Shown here one piece after another: positions 20,022 through 28,404 of a stretch of DNA of 64,000 nucleotides; positions within the stretch are counted from its first letter, which is position 1; the number at the start of each line of letters is the position of its first letter. The DNA comes from Candidatus Limnocylindrales bacterium (lineage in GTDB: Bacteria > Moduliflexota > Moduliflexia > Moduliflexales > JAUQPW01), in contig DATMBG010000022.1 of assembly GCA_035559535.1 (NCBI GenBank), forward strand, positions 285,980-349,979, given 5' to 3'. The position numbers and the translations under genes are program-made. The notes beneath the pieces were generated by a model that worked only from the letters and a program-made list of their open reading frames with translations, was not told the origin of the DNA and made no database searches.

Positions 20022-20912
20022 TTGGATACCTTCCTTGCCCACCGGTCCGATGTATCTTTATCCCGATCCCAGGCTGCAAAACTTATTAAACAGGAGCGGG
20101 TTCGGGTGAACGGCCGTCCGGTAAAGCCCAGTTACGAAGTGCAGGTAGGAGATTGGATTGAGGTAGATCTGCCGGAACCGGAACCGCTGGAACTCGTTCC
20201 CGAAGAAATCCCTTTAGATATTCTCTATGAAGATGAAGCCCTTATCGTTTTGAACAAACCGGCGGGCCTGGTGGTGCATCCGGCACCTGGACACCCAAAA
20301 GGAACCCTTGTCCATGCCTTACTGGCCCATTGCCAGAATCTTTCGGGGATCGGAGGGGTCCAAAGACCCGGTATTGTCCATCGACTGGATCGAGATACTT
20401 CCGGAGTTATGCTGATAGCTAAAACTGATCAGGCCCATCAAAGCCTTTCTACCCAACTGAAGAATCGGGAGATCATCAAGGAATATCTGGCCGTTGTTCA
20501 TGGAATTTTTAAAGATAAAAAAGGGACTCTTTCCACAGTGATCGGACGGCATACCCATGATCGTAAGAAAATGTCCGTCTTTACCCGGCAGGGTCGTCCG
20601 GCCGTTACTTCCTATGAAGTGATTGAAGAATTTCCCAATTATTCGCTGGTGAAAATCCAGATCCACACCGGACGTACCCATCAAATCCGGGTCCATATGA
20701 AATATCTGAACCATCCTGTGGTAGGAGATCCTTTGTATGGAAGAGGTGCTAAAGATCAGGCCCTTATCCAGCGCCAGGCCCTCCATGCAAAACGTATCAC
20801 TTTTAAACATCCGGTAACCGATCACCCCCTGGAGTTTGTGGCACCCCTACCGCAAGATATGAAAAATCTCCTTGAAAAGCTGCGAGCCTCATATGGAACT
20901 CAATCTCATTAA
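20022..20912 (+). CDS. rluD: RluA-family 23S rRNA pseudouridine synthase (RluD-like)
   Basis: The enzyme converts specific uridines of 23S rRNA to pseudouridine. It has an N-terminal S4 RNA-binding domain (SLSRSQAAKLIKQERVRVNG) and a catalytic domain with the nucleophilic Asp in RPGIVHRLDRDTSGVML. ALHAKRITFKHP near the C-terminus is also typical. The standard initiation codon nearest the homologous start is the UUG at 20022, but the same frame reads SFTLRVLDSDAHQRLDTF further upstream, which is the usual N-terminus of this family. An AUU at 19971 or a start lost to the upstream repeat is possible. The 3' end overlaps the CheW-fusion gene by 20 bases, so those two are probably translated together. 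Confidence 0.88.
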   Translation: MDTFLAHRSDVSLSRSQAAKLIKQERVRVNGRPVKPSYEVQVGDWIEVDLPEPEPLELVPEEIPLDILYEDEALIVLNKPAGLVVHPAPGHPKGTLVHALLAHCQNLSGIGGVQRPGIVHRLDRDTSGVMLIAKTDQAHQSLSTQLKNREIIKEYLAVVHGIFKDKKGTLSTVIGRHTHDRKKMSVFTRQGRPAVTSYEVIEEFPNYSLVKIQIHTGRTHQIRVHMKYLNHPVVGDPLYGRGAKDQALIQRQALHAKRITFKHPVTDHPLEFVAPLPQDMKNLLEKLRASYGTQSH

Positions 20913-22218
20913 ATTTAGAGTCGGTGGAGTAGATTTTGGAATTTCCGTTGAGGAAGTCCAGGAGGTTATCTTCTATCCTAAACTGCGCCCATTACCAAGA
21001 CCTCTACCCCCTGTTAAAGGGGTCTTCGAATTTCGCAATAGCCTGATCCTTCTCGTGGATCTACGGAAAAGATTGGGATTAGACTTTACCGGTTTAACAC
21101 GCAATACCCGGGTGATTGTAGCCAGATTAACCCAGGGACTTACGGGAATACTCGTGGAATCCCTCTCAGACTTCAAACGTATATCAACAGAGTCTCTCCT
21201 CCCTCCCATTCCTTTGGCCGGATTCGGTGAAGACCTTTTGAAGGGAATTTATTTACAGGACGATGAGATGATCCTGCTTCCCGATTTTAATAAGATTCTA
21301 TTTTCATTTATCCGGATCCAGTTGTCACCTCCCAGCCTCTTCGATCGGATAGCCCTTCGACATAAATTTAATAAAGGTCCGTTAACTTCGATCCTGGAAG
21401 AAATTTATACCCACCGGCAGATACCTTTTTCGACGACGCAGGCCAAGATACTTGCCAGATCCCTGGATCTGCCTGTTACCCAACTTTGTAAAATAACCTC
21501 CTTCTATCAGCGGTTTCATCCTATCTCCCCTCCCATTGAGTCCCTTGAAAGCCCGAGAATAGCCCAATTTGGGGATCAGGAATATCTCCAGCTTTCTCAA
21601 CGTTTAGAAGAAGAGGAAAGAAAAGGAAAATTAAACCTTCTGGAGATAGAATCCCATAAGGAATCCCAAGATCTTATGGAGAGATGGGATAGTTTCCTGG
21701 ATAGAAATCCCTTTGACTTACCAAAGCCGGGCCCTAAGCAAGAAGCAAGGAACAAGACGCGAAGTTTTCTTGCTTCCCACCTCTTACCCCTGGTCACGGA
21801 TTCTGGGAAGCAAATCCCTTTAACCCGATATAGAGATTTGGCCCGGAGACTGGATCTACCTACCCCCCAACTTGCGCATTTTATCTCCTTCTATAAAGGA
21901 AGTAGGGACAGGAAAATGAGCAAAGAGGATAAAGGGGAGGCCGCTGAGGTTAAATCGAAACCTGAGCTTTCTGTTAAGACCCTTTCGGAAGATCTTTTAT
22001 CCGATAAGAACCAACCCTTACCGGAGGTACTTTATACCATTCTGGACCGACAAGGCTCTATCACCCCTGAAGATATTCGATTTATCAGTCGGGTTCGAAA
22101 CCTTCCTGCCACGCAAGTCTACAAACTGGTTTCCTTTTTGTACGGGACGGAGGTCATTTTGAAAACAGAAAACTTGACAAGGAACCCGCAGGCAGTAGAT
22201 AATGCCGGCTATAAATAA
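20893..22218 (+). CDS. CheW domain fused to three NuoE-like helical domains
   Basis: A 441-residue protein with an arrangement I do not know. Residues 1-145 form a CheW domain, the scaffold of chemotaxis signalling (FGISVEEVQEVIF, LPPVKGVFEFRNSLILLVDLR). After it come three helical segments, each resembling the N-terminal helical bundle of NuoE, the 24-kDa subunit of complex I and of bifurcating hydrogenases: about 162-213 (LTSILEEIYTHRQ, then LARSLDLPVTQLCKITSFYQ), 292-337 (LARRLDLPTPQLAHFISFYK) and 374-420 (LPEVLYTILDRQGSITPEDI, then LPATQVYKLVSF). The thioredoxin-like [2Fe-2S] half of NuoE is missing. A charged linker (residues 215-285) separates copies 1 and 2. The ATG at 20893 is preferred over a UUG at 20872. 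NuoF-like and hydrogenase-like genes follow, so the NuoE-like parts may dock on them. The CheW call is firm; the NuoE likeness is from pattern and context. Confidence 0.75.
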   Translation: MELNLIKFRVGGVDFGISVEEVQEVIFYPKLRPLPRPLPPVKGVFEFRNSLILLVDLRKRLGLDFTGLTRNTRVIVARLTQGLTGILVESLSDFKRISTESLLPPIPLAGFGEDLLKGIYLQDDEMILLPDFNKILFSFIRIQLSPPSLFDRIALRHKFNKGPLTSILEEIYTHRQIPFSTTQAKILARSLDLPVTQLCKITSFYQRFHPISPPIESLESPRIAQFGDQEYLQLSQRLEEEERKGKLNLLEIESHKESQDLMERWDSFLDRNPFDLPKPGPKQEARNKTRSFLASHLLPLVTDSGKQIPLTRYRDLARRLDLPTPQLAHFISFYKGSRDRKMSKEDKGEAAEVKSKPELSVKTLSEDLLSDKNQPLPEVLYTILDRQGSITPEDIRFISRVRNLPATQVYKLVSFLYGTEVILKTENLTRNPQAVDNAGYK

Positions 22219-22253
22219 AAGGAAGATATTTCTCAAAAGTTCAGGTATTCTGA

Positions 22254-22454
22254 AAGCAGATTTTAAAATTTTGGGGTGAAAGACATCCGGGGAGCGAGGG
22301 AAATTTATTTCCGGTTCTGAATAAGATAAAAAAGGAATCAGGATCTCTGACCCTGGATGAGGCTAAACATGTGGCTTCTTTACAAGATATTTCCCATGTC
22401 CGGCTTCATAAGCTTCTCATAGTTTATAACGTAAGCGTCCCTATGGAACGTTGA
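22254..22454 (+). pseudogene. Stray NuoE-like helical domain without a start codon
   Basis: This frame is open from 22254 to a TGA ending at 22454 and has no AUG, GUG or UUG before its conserved part. It reads LNKIKKESGSLTLDEAKHVA, then LQDISHVRLHKLLIVYNVS, the same pattern as the three helical repeats of the preceding gene and of NuoE. It lies between the CheW-fusion gene (different frame) and the NuoF-like gene. It may be a decayed fourth repeat, a NuoE remnant, or a real short gene using a rare start such as CUG at 22317. Confidence 0.5.
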
Positions 22455-22483
22455 ACGTTAGATGAACGGTCATTACGCTGATT

Positions 22484-24268
22484 GTGAAAACCCTTACCGA
22501 TAAATGTTGTTCAAAATGCTGGGACAGTGAACTCCAACGCTGTCCGGTTTTTACAGAGTGCCAACCTCAACGGCCTTTGTCCCACTGTCATACAGATGAG
22601 GCTTGTATTCGTCAGCGTGAGGAGGTTGTCACCCGACTCCGGTATGGAGCCGGAACTTTGATTCGGGTTGGAGTGGGCACTTGCGGTCAACAGGCAGGAG
22701 CTTCTTCGGTATTGGGAGCTATTTTCATAGAACTTCAACGACGAAATCTTTCCCATGTAAGCCTTTCGATAACGGGATGTCTGGGAAATTGCTTCCAGGA
22801 AGTTGTGGTTTCCATTTCTCATCCTAAATACCCCACCGTTCTTTACACCCAGGTAAGTGAAGACAGGGTTCCGTATTTGATTTCCGAGCACATCGAAAAA
22901 AAGCGTATTGCCCGGGATTTGGTTTTAGCTCAACTGGAGGAGCCCGGGAAAAAGCCTTTAGGTCATGTTCCGGTCTTCAAAAATCTAGATTTTTTCCGAA
23001 AGCAGATCTGGCGCGTCTCAGAACGTTGTGGGCATATGGATCCTGAAAGCCTGGACGACTTTTTGTTGCATGGAGGTTTTCTAGGTCTTTCTAAAACCAT
23101 CAGAGAAGCTAAGCCGCCGGACCTGTTGAAATTGCTTAAAGAATCTAAGTTAAAGGGTCGTGGGGGGTCTGGAGAAGATGTGGCCGATAAATGGGCCCGC
23201 GTGGCTGCTGCAGATGGAGAGGAAAAATATATCATCTGTAATGCCCATGAAGGAGATCCGGCCTCCTTTAAGGATCGAAGGTTACTGGAAAGTGATCCCC
23301 TGGGGGTCATAGAGGCTATGACCCTGGCCGGATATACCGTTGGAGCCGGAAAAGGGATTATCTTTCTGAACCCCAGGTATGAACTGGCTAAAAAACGCTT
23401 AGAACTGGCCCTTACGAAGGCACGGGCCTTTAATTACCTGGGGAAAGAAATTCTCGGCTCGAACTTTTCTTTTGATATCGAGATTCGATTATCCCCAGGA
23501 GATTACCTGTCGGGAGAGGAAACTTCTTTGGTTACTTTCCTGGAAGGTAAAGCCGGGGTTAGAAGGGTCCCACCTCCCTTAACCAGCCAGGGTCTGTGGA
23601 ATCTTCCTACGTTGATCCACAACGTAGAAACCCTCTTGAACATACCCCTTTTGGTGGTCAAAGGGGTTGATTGGTTTCGTGAACAGGGTACCGGGAACAG
23701 TCCGGGAACTCGATGCTGGACCTTATCCGGATGCCTTCAACGGAGGGGGATCGTAGAAGCTCCCGTCGGTATTTCGATTCAAGATCTGCTGGATATGGGG
23801 GGTGGGGCCCTGCCCGGGAAGAAAATTAAAGCCGTTCATGTGGGGGGATATGTGGGAGGTTATCTGCCGGAGAGTCTGTTTCAGACTCCTTTAGACGACG
23901 TGTCCCTGAAAAAATCAGGTATTAGCTTGGGAATCGGATCTCTGGTAGCCCTGGAGGAAACCACGTGTATGGTTCATAAGACCTGGCAAGACGCTCTTTT
24001 TACGGCTAAAGAAGAGTGTGGTCAGTGTACCCCGGGGCGGGAAGGCTCTTATCAGATATCTCGATTTCTGGAGAAAATCTGCCGGGGAAGAGGAGTCCGA
24101 AGTGATCTTCAGAAGCTCAAAGAAATTGCTTTCTATATGCGGGAGGCTTCCATGTGCGCTTATGGGCGCTTTTCCCCTGGACTTATATCCAGCTCTCTGG
24201 AGTATTTCCACTCTGAGTATGAGGAGCATTTGCAGAAGCACTGCCCGGCAGGGGTTTGTTTTAAATAA
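22484..24268 (+). CDS. NuoF-like NADH-binding flavoprotein with altered cluster ligands
   Basis: A 594-residue relative of the NADH-oxidising subunit of complex I and of bifurcating hydrogenases (HydB/HndC). In order: a Cys-rich start (Cys 8, 9, 12, 20, 26, 35, 41), a thioredoxin-like ferredoxin domain (about 60-135), the FMN/NADH domain with GRGGSGEDVADKW (225-237) and NAHEGDPASFKDR, then the four-helix domain that normally holds cluster N3. Two ligand sets are incomplete. The thioredoxin-like domain has Cys67, Cys99 and Cys103 but no first Cys. The N3 motif reads CGQCTPG, with Gly518 where the third Cys should be; Cys512, Cys515 and Cys558 remain. There is no C-terminal ferredoxin domain. 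Start is GUG at 22484. The HydA-like gene begins 9 bases after the stop, so they are one operon. Confidence 0.85.
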   Translation: MKTLTDKCCSKCWDSELQRCPVFTECQPQRPLSHCHTDEACIRQREEVVTRLRYGAGTLIRVGVGTCGQQAGASSVLGAIFIELQRRNLSHVSLSITGCLGNCFQEVVVSISHPKYPTVLYTQVSEDRVPYLISEHIEKKRIARDLVLAQLEEPGKKPLGHVPVFKNLDFFRKQIWRVSERCGHMDPESLDDFLLHGGFLGLSKTIREAKPPDLLKLLKESKLKGRGGSGEDVADKWARVAAADGEEKYIICNAHEGDPASFKDRRLLESDPLGVIEAMTLAGYTVGAGKGIIFLNPRYELAKKRLELALTKARAFNYLGKEILGSNFSFDIEIRLSPGDYLSGEETSLVTFLEGKAGVRRVPPPLTSQGLWNLPTLIHNVETLLNIPLLVVKGVDWFREQGTGNSPGTRCWTLSGCLQRRGIVEAPVGISIQDLLDMGGGALPGKKIKAVHVGGYVGGYLPESLFQTPLDDVSLKKSGISLGIGSLVALEETTCMVHKTWQDALFTAKEECGQCTPGREGSYQISRFLEKICRGRGVRSDLQKLKEIAFYMREASMCAYGRFSPGLISSSLEYFHSEYEEHLQKHCPAGVCFK

Positions 24269-24277
24269 GAGGGGAAA

Positions 24278-26026
24278 ATGGATCTCATTTCGATTCTTAT
24301 CGATAACCGGGAAATTCAGATTCCCAGAGGAATTACGGTTTTAGAAGCGGCTGAATCCCTGGATATTAAAATTCCTGCACTATGTGTTTCCCCAGGCTGG
24401 GGAACGTCCGGTTTTTGTCGAAGTTGCGTGGTAGAGGTGGAAGGAGAGGATTACCTTCCCATAGCCTGTAGTCTGCCCGTTCAAGAAGGGATGGTTATCA
24501 AAACGAACTCCCCCAGAGTACTTGAATCCCGTAGATTAACGGTGGAATTGCTCCTTGCCCGCCATACCATGGATTGTGCTGTCTGTTATCGAAATGGCAG
24601 GTGTTCTCTCCAAGATCTGGCAAATACCTACGGAATCAAGGAATCTCGATTTCTTACCCGAGAGAAACCCCTGGAAATCGATGATAAAAGTCCGGCCATT
24701 GTGCATAATCCCAACCGCTGTATTCTATGTGGTTTATGTGTTCAGGCCTGTTGCGATATCCAAACCGTTTCGGTGATTGATTTTGCCCATCGAGGATTCG
24801 ACCGGGTCGTGGAACCGGCCTTCGGACAGAGTCTTAATGAGGTGGAATGTGTTGCCTGTGGGCAGTGCATCCAGATCTGTCCGGTAGAATCTTTCTATGA
24901 AAAAAGCGAGATCGATAAAGTAAGGGAAGCCCTGAGAGATCCCCATAAAGAGGTTGTGGCGTTTTTATCTCCTTCGGTGCCGCTCTCTATCGGAGAAGAG
25001 TTTGGAATCGAGCCCGGAAAGTCTCTCTCCGGAGAAGTTATAAAGGCCTTGAAAATGGCCGGTTTTAAGAAGGTTTTTGATACCGCTCTGGGGGCCGATT
25101 TGGTAATCATGGAAGAAGCTTATGAGCTGTTAACCCGCTGGAATTCGGGTAAAAGTCTCCCTCTGATAACCTCCTGTAGTCCGGAGTGGGTCAAGTTCGT
25201 CGAGCACTTTTATCCGGAACTCTTACCTCATCTCTGTCCTACCAAATCCCCCCAGCAGATCATGGGAACTTTAGCCAAGACCTATTTTGCCGAGATTACG
25301 AAGATAGATTTGAAAAATCTCTTTACGGTTTCTATAACTCCTTGTACGGCTGAGAAGTTTGAGCGGACCCGACCGGAGTTAAATATCCAGGGTTTTCCGG
25401 ATATAGATGCCTGTTTAACCGTCAAAGAGGTAGCCCGCCTCATTCGGATGACCCTGGGAAACCCTTTTCCCGATATCGGCTCCGAAGAGTTTGATCAACC
25501 CTTCGAGGTCTCATCGGGAGCAGGAGTTATATTCGGAGTGGCCGGGGGGGTCATGGAAGGTGTGCTGAGGACTCTGTACGAGCTTAAAGTCGGTAAGAAG
25601 TTGAAATCGGTAGCTTTTGAGAATATCCGGGAAGAAGTCAGAACTTCTTACAGCGGAGGCCTTCGGGAAGTGGAGGTTCAAGTAGGAAATGAAACCCTTC
25701 AGGTTGCTGTGGTGCACGGATTAGGAAATGCCAGAAGGATATTGGAGGCCCTTCGATCCGGGAAGAGCCGGTATCATTTTATCGAAGTAAAAGGATGCCC
25801 CAACGGCTGTGCTCAGGGGGGCGGTCAACCTATTCCAGCTACCCTTGAAATTATTCAGGCTCGAGAACGCGGCCTTTATCTAGAGGATGAAAAAAGAAAA
25901 ATCCGTAAAGCCCATGAAAATCCCAGAATCAAAGAACTTTATGAAAAATTTTTTAAAAAACCCGCCAGTCCCACGGCCAGAAAATTCCTACACACGGAGT
26001 TTACGCCGCGGGAACACCATCTCTAA
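24278..26026 (+). CDS. [FeFe]-hydrogenase-like protein (HydA/NuoG type) with changed H-cluster residues
   Basis: A 582-residue protein with the domain order of large [FeFe]-hydrogenases: [2Fe-2S] ferredoxin (CVSPGWGTSGFCRSC), His-ligated cluster (HTMDCAVCYRNGRC), two [4Fe-4S] sites (CILCGLCVQACC and CVACGQCIQICP), H-cluster domain, and a fused small-subunit tail. The three H-cluster motifs are present but changed. Motif 1 reads TSCSPEW: Cys300 stays, but Ser301 replaces the second Cys, the cubane ligand C300 of the Clostridium pasteurianum enzyme. Motif 2 reads TPCTAEKFE: Thr and Glu359 replace the Met and the Lys that bind the two-iron site. Motif 3 reads VKGCPNGC: both Cys stay but Met becomes Lys. 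Such changes suggest it does not make or use hydrogen, and may instead relay or sense electrons. No hydE, hydF or hydG maturases are in the window. Confidence 0.85.
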   Translation: MDLISILIDNREIQIPRGITVLEAAESLDIKIPALCVSPGWGTSGFCRSCVVEVEGEDYLPIACSLPVQEGMVIKTNSPRVLESRRLTVELLLARHTMDCAVCYRNGRCSLQDLANTYGIKESRFLTREKPLEIDDKSPAIVHNPNRCILCGLCVQACCDIQTVSVIDFAHRGFDRVVEPAFGQSLNEVECVACGQCIQICPVESFYEKSEIDKVREALRDPHKEVVAFLSPSVPLSIGEEFGIEPGKSLSGEVIKALKMAGFKKVFDTALGADLVIMEEAYELLTRWNSGKSLPLITSCSPEWVKFVEHFYPELLPHLCPTKSPQQIMGTLAKTYFAEITKIDLKNLFTVSITPCTAEKFERTRPELNIQGFPDIDACLTVKEVARLIRMTLGNPFPDIGSEEFDQPFEVSSGAGVIFGVAGGVMEGVLRTLYELKVGKKLKSVAFENIREEVRTSYSGGLREVEVQVGNETLQVAVVHGLGNARRILEALRSGKSRYHFIEVKGCPNGCAQGGGQPIPATLEIIQARERGLYLEDEKRKIRKAHENPRIKELYEKFFKKPASPTARKFLHTEFTPREHHL

Positions 26027-26224
26027 AAAATCTTTAAAAACCATCTTGTAAAAGTGTTGAAAGTTTATGTAATTTTATCTATCATTTCCTCCTCTTGTTC
26101 CTGAAATTTTACCTTCTGTCAAACGAGACGTTTAACCTACCTGGGTTAACTCAAGGACGGGTAAAAGAAGTTGAATACCTTTTAGCGGAGGAAATTTTCT
26201 TCTACCAATCTGGAGAATAGAAAC

Positions 26225-26929
26225 GTGCTGATAGTTGATAAAATTTGTGTTTTCTATGGAGATATACAAGCCCTATGGGAAGTTTCTTTTCAGGTGAGGG
26301 AAGGGGAAATTGTCGCTCTGGTAGGAGCCAACGGAGCCGGCAAAACAACCATTTTGAAGACCCTGGTAGGGATTCTGCGTGCGGCGTCTGGAACCATTAC
26401 CTTTCAAGATGAAGATATCACCCACGAGTCGACCCATAAAATCGTCGAAAAAGGAATTTCTTTAATTCCTGAAGGGCGTAAACTTTTTCCTCAAATGTCG
26501 GTCTACGAGAATCTGGAAATGGGGGCTTATTCCCAACGGGCCAGGAGTAAAAAAAATGAGATGCTCGCCCGAGTTTTTAGATTGTTTCCCATTTTAGAAG
26601 AGCGAAAAACTCAGCCGGCTGGAACCCTTAGCGGAGGAGAGCAACAGATGGTTGCCATTGGCAGAGGGTTAATGGCACTTCCCAAACTTCTGCTTATCGA
26701 TGAACCTTCTCTGGGATTAGCACCTAGGATTGTTAAAGAGCTTTTTCAAGTCATTCAGGAGATTAATCAACAAGGAGTGACTATTCTTTTGGTAGAGCAG
26801 AATGTCCATCAGGCTCTGAAAATCGCTCATCGAGCCTATATACTGGAAACCGGTCATATTACCCTGGAAGGGAAAGGAGCCGAGCTCCTTCAGAATGATT
26901 ATATAAAGACGGCCTATTTAGGATTGTAA
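26225..26929 (+). CDS. livF: Branched-chain amino-acid-type ABC transporter ATPase
   Basis: A 234-residue LivF-type ATPase of the high-affinity branched-chain amino acid or amide uptake family. It has Walker A GANGAGKTT, the signature LSGGEQQMVAIGR, Walker B LLLIDEPSLGLAP and the H-loop region. The start is a GUG. The 198-base spacer before it shows no feature I recognise. The matching substrate-binding protein follows at 27017, but LivG and the permeases LivH and LivM are not nearby, so the operon is either incomplete here or split. The true substrate may differ from amino acids because this family also transports urea and amides. Confidence 0.9.
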   Translation: MLIVDKICVFYGDIQALWEVSFQVREGEIVALVGANGAGKTTILKTLVGILRAASGTITFQDEDITHESTHKIVEKGISLIPEGRKLFPQMSVYENLEMGAYSQRARSKKNEMLARVFRLFPILEERKTQPAGTLSGGEQQMVAIGRGLMALPKLLLIDEPSLGLAPRIVKELFQVIQEINQQGVTILLVEQNVHQALKIAHRAYILETGHITLEGKGAELLQNDYIKTAYLGL

Positions 26930-27000
26930 ATACAGAGGCAAGAGGCAAGAAGCCAGGGTTTTAGAGGCTGATCTGGCTTACCATAGGCTTCTGGCTCTTT
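26930..27000. repeat. Word-like inverted repeat (aagaagccag / ggcttctggctc)
   Basis: GAGGCAAGAAGCCAG and AGGCTTCTGGCTC are roughly complementary and enclose a TTAGAGGCTGATCTGG core. The same agaagccag words occur at 41470-41530 and 49843-49905. Confidence 0.5.
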
Positions 27001-27016
27001 GTTTCTCGAGAAAATC

Positions 27017-28255
27017 ATGGATCGAAGAACCTTTCTTAAGGGCACAGGTGCTTTAGGGATTATAGCTGTTGTTCAGGGGTTTCCTGCCCTGGTTCGAGGG
27101 GCCGGGCAAGAAATTAAAATCGGCGCGACACATCCGTTAACCGGACCCTTGGCCGATATTGGTCAGTCTTGCCGCAGAGGGATGTTGTTGGCTGTAGAGA
27201 AAATTAACGCTGAGGGCGGGATTAAATCCCTAGGAGGTGCTCCACTGAAACTACTAGAGGGGGATGATCAGGCCAGGCCGGAGGTTGGGATTGCCGAAAC
27301 AGAACGGCTTATTCGAGAAGGAGCCGTCGCACTGACTGGTCCTTTTACCAGTCAGGTGGCTATGGCAGCCACCCAGGTTGCAGAGCAACATCAGATCCCT
27401 TATGTCGTCAGTATCGGTGCAGCCGATCAAATTACGGAACGGGGGTTTAAGTATACCTTCCGAATCTTCGTTACCACCGATACCATCGGTCAGGATGTAA
27501 TTAAATATATCGTAAAACTTTCGGAAGTGACCCACATACCCATTAAAACGGCGGTATTAATCCATACCAATGACTTGTTCGGCAAAGTTCAATCGGATAA
27601 AGTGATAGAACATTTAAAAAAAGCAGGCTCTCCCTTTGAAATTGTAGAACGAATTTCCTACGACTATACCTCCAAAGATCTGAGTGTAGAGGTGGCCAGG
27701 GCAAAGGCTGCTAAACCCGACGTGCTCCTTCCCATCTCTCGACTCCAGGATGCCATCCTCATCACCCGGGAGATGTTCAAACAGAGATTCGAGGTAAAGG
27801 GAATTATCGGTGCCCCCAGTCCGGGCCATTATGAAACAGAATATATCAAATCCCTGGGTAAACTGGCAGAGTATACCCTGGATGCCGCTCCCTGGTATAA
27901 TGTCAAAGATCCTAAAGTACAGGCCATATCCACCGAGTTTGAGAAAAAATTTAATAAATTCTTTGATCTCAACGCCGCTTATAGTTACGATGCCATTCTG
28001 GTTATCGCAGATGCTCTGGAACGGGCGGCATCTACAGAGCCTGACAAACTGGTCGAAGCCTTGAGAGCTACCCGGTTAAACAGTCATCTCATGATTTCCA
28101 GAGGACCTATCCAATTCGATGAAAAAGGAAATAATATCAACGCAGGTCTTTCTTTTTTCCAAATTCAGGAAGGTCGGGTCAAGGTCATCTTTCCGGAGGA
28201 ATATGCAGAGGCCAAAGTCGTTTTTCCGGTTCCCCTATGGAGTGAGAGAAAGTAG
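27017..28255 (+). CDS. Branched-chain amino-acid-type ABC transporter substrate-binding protein
   Basis: A 412-residue periplasmic-binding protein of the LivK type (Peripla_BP_6). The N-terminus MDRRTFLKGTGALGIIA is a twin-arginine-type signal (RR at 3-4). The mature part begins near QEIKIGATHPLTGPLAD, the standard start of this fold, and GLTGPFTSQ with a later SIGAADQITER segment match the family. I use the ATG at 27017 because it opens the signal peptide; a UUG at 26999 would add six residues encoded partly by the repeat before it. It likely works with the preceding LivF-type ATPase. The ligand cannot be named from sequence alone. Confidence 0.88.
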   Translation: MDRRTFLKGTGALGIIAVVQGFPALVRGAGQEIKIGATHPLTGPLADIGQSCRRGMLLAVEKINAEGGIKSLGGAPLKLLEGDDQARPEVGIAETERLIREGAVALTGPFTSQVAMAATQVAEQHQIPYVVSIGAADQITERGFKYTFRIFVTTDTIGQDVIKYIVKLSEVTHIPIKTAVLIHTNDLFGKVQSDKVIEHLKKAGSPFEIVERISYDYTSKDLSVEVARAKAAKPDVLLPISRLQDAILITREMFKQRFEVKGIIGAPSPGHYETEYIKSLGKLAEYTLDAAPWYNVKDPKVQAISTEFEKKFNKFFDLNAAYSYDAILVIADALERAASTEPDKLVEALRATRLNSHLMISRGPIQFDEKGNNINAGLSFFQIQEGRVKVIFPEEYAEAKVVFPVPLWSERK

Positions 28256-28404
28256 TATTTCCTCCATAAGGCAAATGATAACCTCTTGCTGACCACGAAA
28301 ATTATCGTAGCCAAACTCCGAACGGAGCAGTTGAAGGGGATGTTCAGGCCTATTTAGTTATTTATACCCTTTATGGGTCCTACCGGCCGGGATAAAATGA
28401 GTCC

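Noticed and set aside
24278..26026. An active hydrogen-producing hydrogenase
   Set aside because: Key H-cluster residues are changed in all three motifs and no maturase genes are in the window; kept as hydrogenase-like only.
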